Assembly (NCBI GenBank): GCA_022763805.1
Contig: JALERC010000041.1
Location: forward strand, 1-46,828
DNA length: 46,828 nucleotides
Origin: Mycoplasmatota bacterium
GTDB lineage: Bacteria > Bacillota_I > Bacilli_A > RF39 > UBA660
Reading direction: 5' to 3'
Position 1 is the first letter of the stretch, and every line of letters starts with the position of its first letter. A program made the position numbers and the translations under genes. Below the pieces are notes generated by a model. It worked only from the letters and a program-made list of their open reading frames with translations, did not search any database and was not told the DNA's origin. Of the stretch, positions 42,478 through 46,828 are shown in pieces.

Positions 42478-45255
42478 ATGGAAGAATGCGTAGCAATATT
42501 AATGAAAAAGAAGAAAATAGGGGATCACTTTTTAATGTTTGAACCATCAGAAATGGTAGAGGGTTTTGTTGATGAGTTCGGATTTATAGATATAAATGGA
42601 AACGAATATTGTCCAATTGACAGTCCAGAAATTATGAATGACGATATAAAAGAGGGAATTTGTTATTATATGCCAAAATCAATGATAGAGCAAAGATTTG
42701 GCAATTTAAAAGAAGCTGAAAAAGAATTAGTAGAATTACTTAAAAGACAAATTATAATAGGAATTGTATTAAAAGAATTTAAAAAGATTAAGTTATTAAC
42801 ACTAAATTTAGAAGAATACTACAATAGATTATATCAAGAAGAAATTATGGCTAAAAATCCAGAATTATATGAAAGATTTTTACAAAAACAAGTTCAAATT
42901 GGACAAAATATGCAAAATAAAGATTACAAAGAATTAGTTGATTTTATCTTAGAAAACTTAGATTTAATCTTAAAAGACAAATCTATGGATGATATGAAAA
43001 ATGATCTTTCAGCACTTAAAGATTACATTGTTGAAGAATTGAATGAAAAACAAGAAATAAATGAAGTTAATAAACAAAAAAAATTAACTCAAGCAGAAAA
43101 ACAAAAAGATTATGAAAAAACATTTGAAAATCTAATAGATTTAGATGATCCAATGAGATACAAAAAAATTAAAGATGTATTAGACAAATACATAGTAGGT
43201 CAAGAAGATGCAAAACAAGCAGTTATAAATTCATTAAAAATGAATGAAAGACGACAAAAAGATACTATGAAAATTAATACATTACTTGTTGGACCAACAG
43301 GATGTGGTAAAACATTTATAGCTGAAAAATTAGCTGAAGTAACAAGAAAACCATTCTTAAATATCGATACTACAGAATTATCATTACCAGGTTTAGTTGG
43401 TACATCAATAGAATCTAAATTAGAAGCTTTAGTAAGATCATTAAATTTTGATATTAAAGCAGCTGAAAATGCTATAGTATTATTCGATGAAATTGATAAA
43501 CAAGCAACTAATGAAGGTGCTGGTATGGGTGAAAATGTATATAATACATTACTAGGATTTTTACAAGGTAAGAAATATACACTATTTAAAAATGACCGTG
43601 CTGTAAAACCAATGGAATTTGATACTAAAAATATGACAATTATCTCAACAGGTTCTTTTGCTAAATTCGCAAATAAGAATAAAGATGATGGATATCATAG
43701 AACAAATATAGGATTTACAGCTAATAAAGCTCATGAAGAAGTTGTAGACGTTGAAGATGTACAATATCCAACAATTGATGGTAGTTTCTTAAAAAAAGCA
43801 GGAATGCCTGATGAACTAGTAGGAAGAGTTAATCTTATTGCACAATTAGATCCAATGAATAGAAATATTATGAGAGACATTATTCTAGAATCTGAAGAAA
43901 GTGCTTTAAATAAAGCGAAAGCAATATTCAAAAAAAGTAATGTAGAATTAAATGTTACTGATGATTATATAGAAGCAGTAATTGATAAGGCAATTAAAAT
44001 GAAAACAGGTGCAAGATCATTAAAATTTATAATTTCTGAATCAGTAAAAAATGCTGAATATGAAATGTTAATGAATCCACTTGGAATTGATTCAATTACT
44101 TTAACAAAAGAAACAATAGAAAATAATAAATTATATGATGTATACTATAATGATGTTAAAGAAGACGATGAAGTGTTAAATCATTTTGATCCAAGTGATT
44201 TAAAAGATCCATATAGATATAAAAAAATCAGAATGAAATTAGATGAATATGCTATTGGTCAAGAAGATGCTAAAAAAGCTGTAATAGTAGCATTAAAACG
44301 TGGAGAACAAGCAGAAAGTAAAAACGAAAGAATTACAACAATACTTGTAGGTCCAACAGGATGTGGTAAAACATTTATAGCTGAAACAGCTTCTAAAATA
44401 ACAAATAGACCATTTTTAAATATTGATGCTACAGAATTATCATTACCAGGATTAGTTGGTACATCAATAGAATCTAAATTAGAAGCATTAGTAGAAAGTT
44501 GTGGTTTTGATATAAATAGAGCACAACATGCTATTGTAATTTTTGATGAAATTGATAAACCATCAGCAAATAAAGGTTTAAATATGGGTGAATCTGTATA
44601 TCATACATTACTAGGATTCTTAAATGGTAAAACATATACACTATTTACTAATGATAGACGTCATCAACCAATTGAGTTTGATACATCATTCTTAACTGTA
44701 ATTTCAACAGGTTCATTTGCTAAAGCAGCTAAATTAAATAAAGATGATAAATCAAATTCTAAGGTAATAGGATTTAAATTAGGAAATCAAACTGAAAATA
44801 ATGTTGTAAAAGAAGATATAGAATATCCAACAATAGATACAGAATTTTTAAAGAAATCAGGACTTCCTAATGAATTAGTTGGTAGAATTGAAGCAGTTGA
44901 ACAATTGCAACCTATGACTAAAGAAATGATGAAGCAAATTTTATTAGATTCAGCTGATAGTCCATTAATTGACTTTAAATTAATGTTTGAATCAGATAAT
45001 GTTAGTTTAAGATATACTGAAGGATTTATTGATGCTTTAGTAGATCAAGCCTTAAGTTTAAAAACAGGTGCTAGAAGTTTAAGATATGTAGTAACTAATG
45101 TAATGACAAAAGCTGCATTCGATGTTTCAATGAATGCATACGCTTATGATGCTATTATTTTAACAGCTGAGACAGTAAAAGATAATAGTAAATATGAAAG
45201 GGTAAGAAAACAATATAAACAATTAGAAGACCCTAATAAAAAATTAACAAAATAA
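42478..45255 (+). CDS. Tandem double ClpX-like AAA+ unfoldase
   Basis: 925 residues with two full ClpX/HslU-type AAA+ modules in one chain. Module 1 (about 223-565) has Walker A GPTGCGKT (272-279), Walker B LFDEID (335-340), IGF (411-413), VGR with Arg450 as candidate Arg finger, and TGARSL with sensor-2 Arg513. Module 2 (about 575-915) repeats this: 625-632, 688-693, IGF (764-766), Arg803, Arg866. Both pore-1 loops read GLVG where ClpX has GYVG. The ClpX zinc-binding domain is missing; residues 1-220 are a new N-terminal region of helices. ATPase residues look intact. Both modules keep an IGF at the ClpP-docking position, so ClpP partnership is possible. It would form a trimer of double subunits or a stacked ring. 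Ribosome site GAGGAG. Confidence 0.85.
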   Translation: MEECVAILMKKKKIGDHFLMFEPSEMVEGFVDEFGFIDINGNEYCPIDSPEIMNDDIKEGICYYMPKSMIEQRFGNLKEAEKELVELLKRQIIIGIVLKEFKKIKLLTLNLEEYYNRLYQEEIMAKNPELYERFLQKQVQIGQNMQNKDYKELVDFILENLDLILKDKSMDDMKNDLSALKDYIVEELNEKQEINEVNKQKKLTQAEKQKDYEKTFENLIDLDDPMRYKKIKDVLDKYIVGQEDAKQAVINSLKMNERRQKDTMKINTLLVGPTGCGKTFIAEKLAEVTRKPFLNIDTTELSLPGLVGTSIESKLEALVRSLNFDIKAAENAIVLFDEIDKQATNEGAGMGENVYNTLLGFLQGKKYTLFKNDRAVKPMEFDTKNMTIISTGSFAKFANKNKDDGYHRTNIGFTANKAHEEVVDVEDVQYPTIDGSFLKKAGMPDELVGRVNLIAQLDPMNRNIMRDIILESEESALNKAKAIFKKSNVELNVTDDYIEAVIDKAIKMKTGARSLKFIISESVKNAEYEMLMNPLGIDSITLTKETIENNKLYDVYYNDVKEDDEVLNHFDPSDLKDPYRYKKIRMKLDEYAIGQEDAKKAVIVALKRGEQAESKNERITTILVGPTGCGKTFIAETASKITNRPFLNIDATELSLPGLVGTSIESKLEALVESCGFDINRAQHAIVIFDEIDKPSANKGLNMGESVYHTLLGFLNGKTYTLFTNDRRHQPIEFDTSFLTVISTGSFAKAAKLNKDDKSNSKVIGFKLGNQTENNVVKEDIEYPTIDTEFLKKSGLPNELVGRIEAVEQLQPMTKEMMKQILLDSADSPLIDFKLMFESDNVSLRYTEGFIDALVDQALSLKTGARSLRYVVTNVMTKAAFDVSMNAYAYDAIILTAETVKDNSKYERVRKQYKQLEDPNKKLTK

Positions 45256-45256
45256 A

Positions 45257-45280
45257 ATACTACTTTAAAGTAGTTTTTTA
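45257..45280 (+). terminator. Terminator between the two AAA+ genes
   Basis: ACTACT (45259-45264), loop TTAA, AGTAGT (45269-45274), then T. The stem is short, so read-through to the next gene is plausible. Confidence 0.65.
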
Positions 45281-45301
45281 TTTATATTAAGGAGAAGTAG
45301 T

Positions 45302-45451
45302 ATGAGAAATAATGTTTTATTATTTAAAAAAATAAAAATAAACGATGATTTATACATATATAATCCAGTAAATGTTGTAAGCGGATATTATGAATATACT
45401 AATAATAGATCAGTTTTAGAACTGATTCACAAGCTATATATAAAAATATGA
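45302..45451 (+). CDS. 49-residue frame, probable detached N-terminus of the next AAA+ gene
   Basis: Starts at ATG with AAGGAG ahead, the best ribosome site in this stretch, and ends at TGA overlapping the next ATG (ATGA). Residues 4-31 (NVLLFKKIKINDDLYIYNPVNVVSGYYE) resemble the N-terminus of the double ClpX protein (VAILMKKKKIGDHFLMFEPSEMVEGFVD). A -1 shift at GTT TTA (45413-45418) would replace the last 12 residues with RTDSQAIYKNMKDL and run into the AAA+ frame without a stop. I therefore read it as the first part of a roughly 499-residue protein, split by a mutation, a sequence error or programmed frameshifting. It could also be a real small coupled protein. Confidence 0.6.
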   Translation: MRNNVLLFKKIKINDDLYIYNPVNVVSGYYEYTNNRSVLELIHKLYIKI

Positions 45452-46800
45452 AAGACTTAAATGAAAAAAGAGAAGAAACAATGATTGGAATTGGATATCC
45501 AATATCTGATATAAATTTATTAACAAGATTTAGAGAAGCAGGAGATAATTTACTTAAAGCAAAAGAAGAATATTTAAAAGAAGCACGAAATAATATTTAT
45601 TTATGCTACAAAGATGTAGAATATTGTCTACCAACAAAAACATTATCAAGTAATATCACTGGTAAATTAGGCCTAACAATAGATGTCATAAATAATTGTC
45701 TAGAAAATAATAATGAAAAACAAGTGAAAATGTTATTAAGAGATTTAAAAGAGGTATTATTAAGTGTAGATCAAGTAAAAGAAGACTATGAAAAGCAATC
45801 AAAAAGTAATTATAGTATGATTATAAAAAAAGCAAATGAAGAAAATGATAAAGAAGAAGAAGTAGATCAATTACAAAATTTAAAACAAGCAATTTTAAAA
45901 AGAGATCAAATATTGGAACAAATAAAGGAACCAATTGAGAAATTAAATAGGATGGTAGGACTTGTTGAAGTAAAAGAAGAGGTTAATAAATTAGTTAATT
46001 ATTTAGTTTATAAAGAAATGACAAAAGGAAATTTAGATTTAGAAGAATTGAATCTTAATATGATGTTTACAGGAAATCCGGGAACAGGAAAAACTACTGT
46101 TGCACAAATATTTGCAGATATACTATGTAAACTTGGTTATTTAAAAAATAATAAAGTAAAAGTAATAGGTGCTCAACATTTAATAAGTGATCATGTTGGA
46201 GGAACAGGAGTTAAAACACAAAAATTAATTGATAGTTGCAAAGGTGGAGTAATTATTATTGATGAAGCTTATGTATTAGCAAGTGAAGGTACAGAAAAAT
46301 TTTCAAATGATTGCTTTGGAATAATATTAACGGAAATGCAAAAAAAAGAAACAGTTTTCATATTCGCTGGATATGAAAGAGAAATGGAAAGATTTATTAA
46401 TTTTAATTCTGGTTTAAAATCAAGAATTGGAATTAGATTAAACTTTAAAAATTACAATTTAGAAGAATTATATTTAATGCTTATAAATAAAATTGAAGAA
46501 GTAAATAAAGATAATGCATTATATAAATTACATTTTCAAGAAGATGGATTAGAAGCAGCTAAAAATTTAATTGAAAAAGCTATGGAAAATAGAGACTTTG
46601 GAAATGCAAGATTTGTAGAAAATCTAAAAGAAGCAATATTAAGAGAAAAAGCTAAAATTGTAGAAAAATGTTATAATTTTGAATCATTAGAAGAACTAGA
46701 AAAAATGTTATATAGTATAACAGCAGACGATATACCACAGTATTTAGTCGAAAATACTAAATCAAAGGAAAAAGTTCTAGGATTCCAACCAAAAAAATAG
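45448..46800 (+). CDS. CbbX/SpoVK-like AAA+ ATPase
   Basis: 450 residues from ATG 45448, which lacks its own Shine-Dalgarno sequence and would depend on coupling to the preceding frame. Residues 1-165 are mostly charged helices and coiled-coil. The AAA+ core has GLVEVKEEVNKLV, Walker A GNPGTGKTT (209-217), GAQHLISDHVGGTGVKT, Walker B GGVIIIDEAYVL near 266-277, a sensor-1 stretch ETVFIFAGYEREME and the Arg-finger region GLKSRIGIRLNF. A C-terminal helical lid ends in NARFVENLKEAI. This is the CbbX/SpoVK branch, remodelling factors that act on protein complexes (rubisco in CbbX). The target here is unknown. The true N-terminus probably includes the frame at 45302. Confidence 0.85.
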   Translation: MKDLNEKREETMIGIGYPISDINLLTRFREAGDNLLKAKEEYLKEARNNIYLCYKDVEYCLPTKTLSSNITGKLGLTIDVINNCLENNNEKQVKMLLRDLKEVLLSVDQVKEDYEKQSKSNYSMIIKKANEENDKEEEVDQLQNLKQAILKRDQILEQIKEPIEKLNRMVGLVEVKEEVNKLVNYLVYKEMTKGNLDLEELNLNMMFTGNPGTGKTTVAQIFADILCKLGYLKNNKVKVIGAQHLISDHVGGTGVKTQKLIDSCKGGVIIIDEAYVLASEGTEKFSNDCFGIILTEMQKKETVFIFAGYEREMERFINFNSGLKSRIGIRLNFKNYNLEELYLMLINKIEEVNKDNALYKLHFQEDGLEAAKNLIEKAMENRDFGNARFVENLKEAILREKAKIVEKCYNFESLEELEKMLYSITADDIPQYLVENTKSKEKVLGFQPKK

Positions 46801-46828
46801 TTAGTGTATCAGATGTTAAAAAATTATT

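Noticed and set aside
45448..46800. EccA of a type VII secretion system
   Set aside because: The AAA+ core is CbbX-like as in EccA, but there is no TPR N-terminus and no WXG100, EccC or YukD gene in the window.
46813..46828. Possible start of another gene at the right edge (ATG TTA AAA AAT)
   Set aside because: Only five codons are visible and there is no ribosome site.

Overview
The window comes from a very AT-rich, low-GC Gram-positive-type bacterium, most likely a Bacilli or Mycoplasmatota-like lineage (an uncultured gut RF39 or Erysipelotrichia-type genome would fit). The evidence is the Bacillus-like gene neighbourhoods, a T-box leader, dense strand-biased operons, the recurrent ribosome binding site GGTGAT or GGAGG, and extended -10 promoters of the form TGnTATAAT. 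The standard bacterial code applies: TGA is a stop at 640-642, 14658-14660 and 45449-45451, two of these in ATGA overlaps, and tryptophan is always TGG. I see no tRNA, rRNA, CRISPR array or prophage.

Region 1, 1-16.4 kb: the tail of an IS30-type transposase, a minus-strand pair of small paralogous proteins, a short enolase, ftsK followed by two envelope proteins, the topoisomerase IV operon parE-plsC-parC, then lexA divergent from tkt-sirA-yneF, and tgt. The order lexA-tkt-sirA-yneF follows Bacillus subtilis.

Region 2, 16.4-31.0 kb: mostly accessory envelope functions. It holds a cassette for O-acylation of a surface polysaccharide (YetF-like, DUF4358-like lipoprotein, MBOAT, DHHW protein), two tandem copies of a unit made of a lipoprotein plus a pilin-headed leucine-rich-repeat protein, an RNase J-like protein without a normal active site, a PII-like protein with a cation/proton antiporter, miaB, and two unknown membrane proteins.

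Region 3, 31.0-41.8 kb: a SpoVB-like flippase, a phosphohexomutase, a compact HelD-like helicase, then comN-secDF-rel-dtd and a PerM/AI-2E family permease. In B. subtilis tgt, yajC, yrzE, spoVB, comN, secDF, relA and dtd lie close together. Here the same genes (no yajC seen) are kept in order but separated by the insertion of region 2.

Region 4, 41.8-46.8 kb: the most unusual part. An isoleucine-type T-box riboswitch precedes a 47-residue isoleucine-rich membrane peptide instead of a synthetase or transporter. Next comes a 925-residue protein carrying two complete ClpX-like AAA+ modules, then a CbbX/SpoVK-like AAA+ protein whose N-terminus lies in a separate short frame, consistent with a -1 frameshift. 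The N-terminal about 35 residues of the two AAA+ proteins resemble each other, so they probably form one system. It may continue past the right edge.
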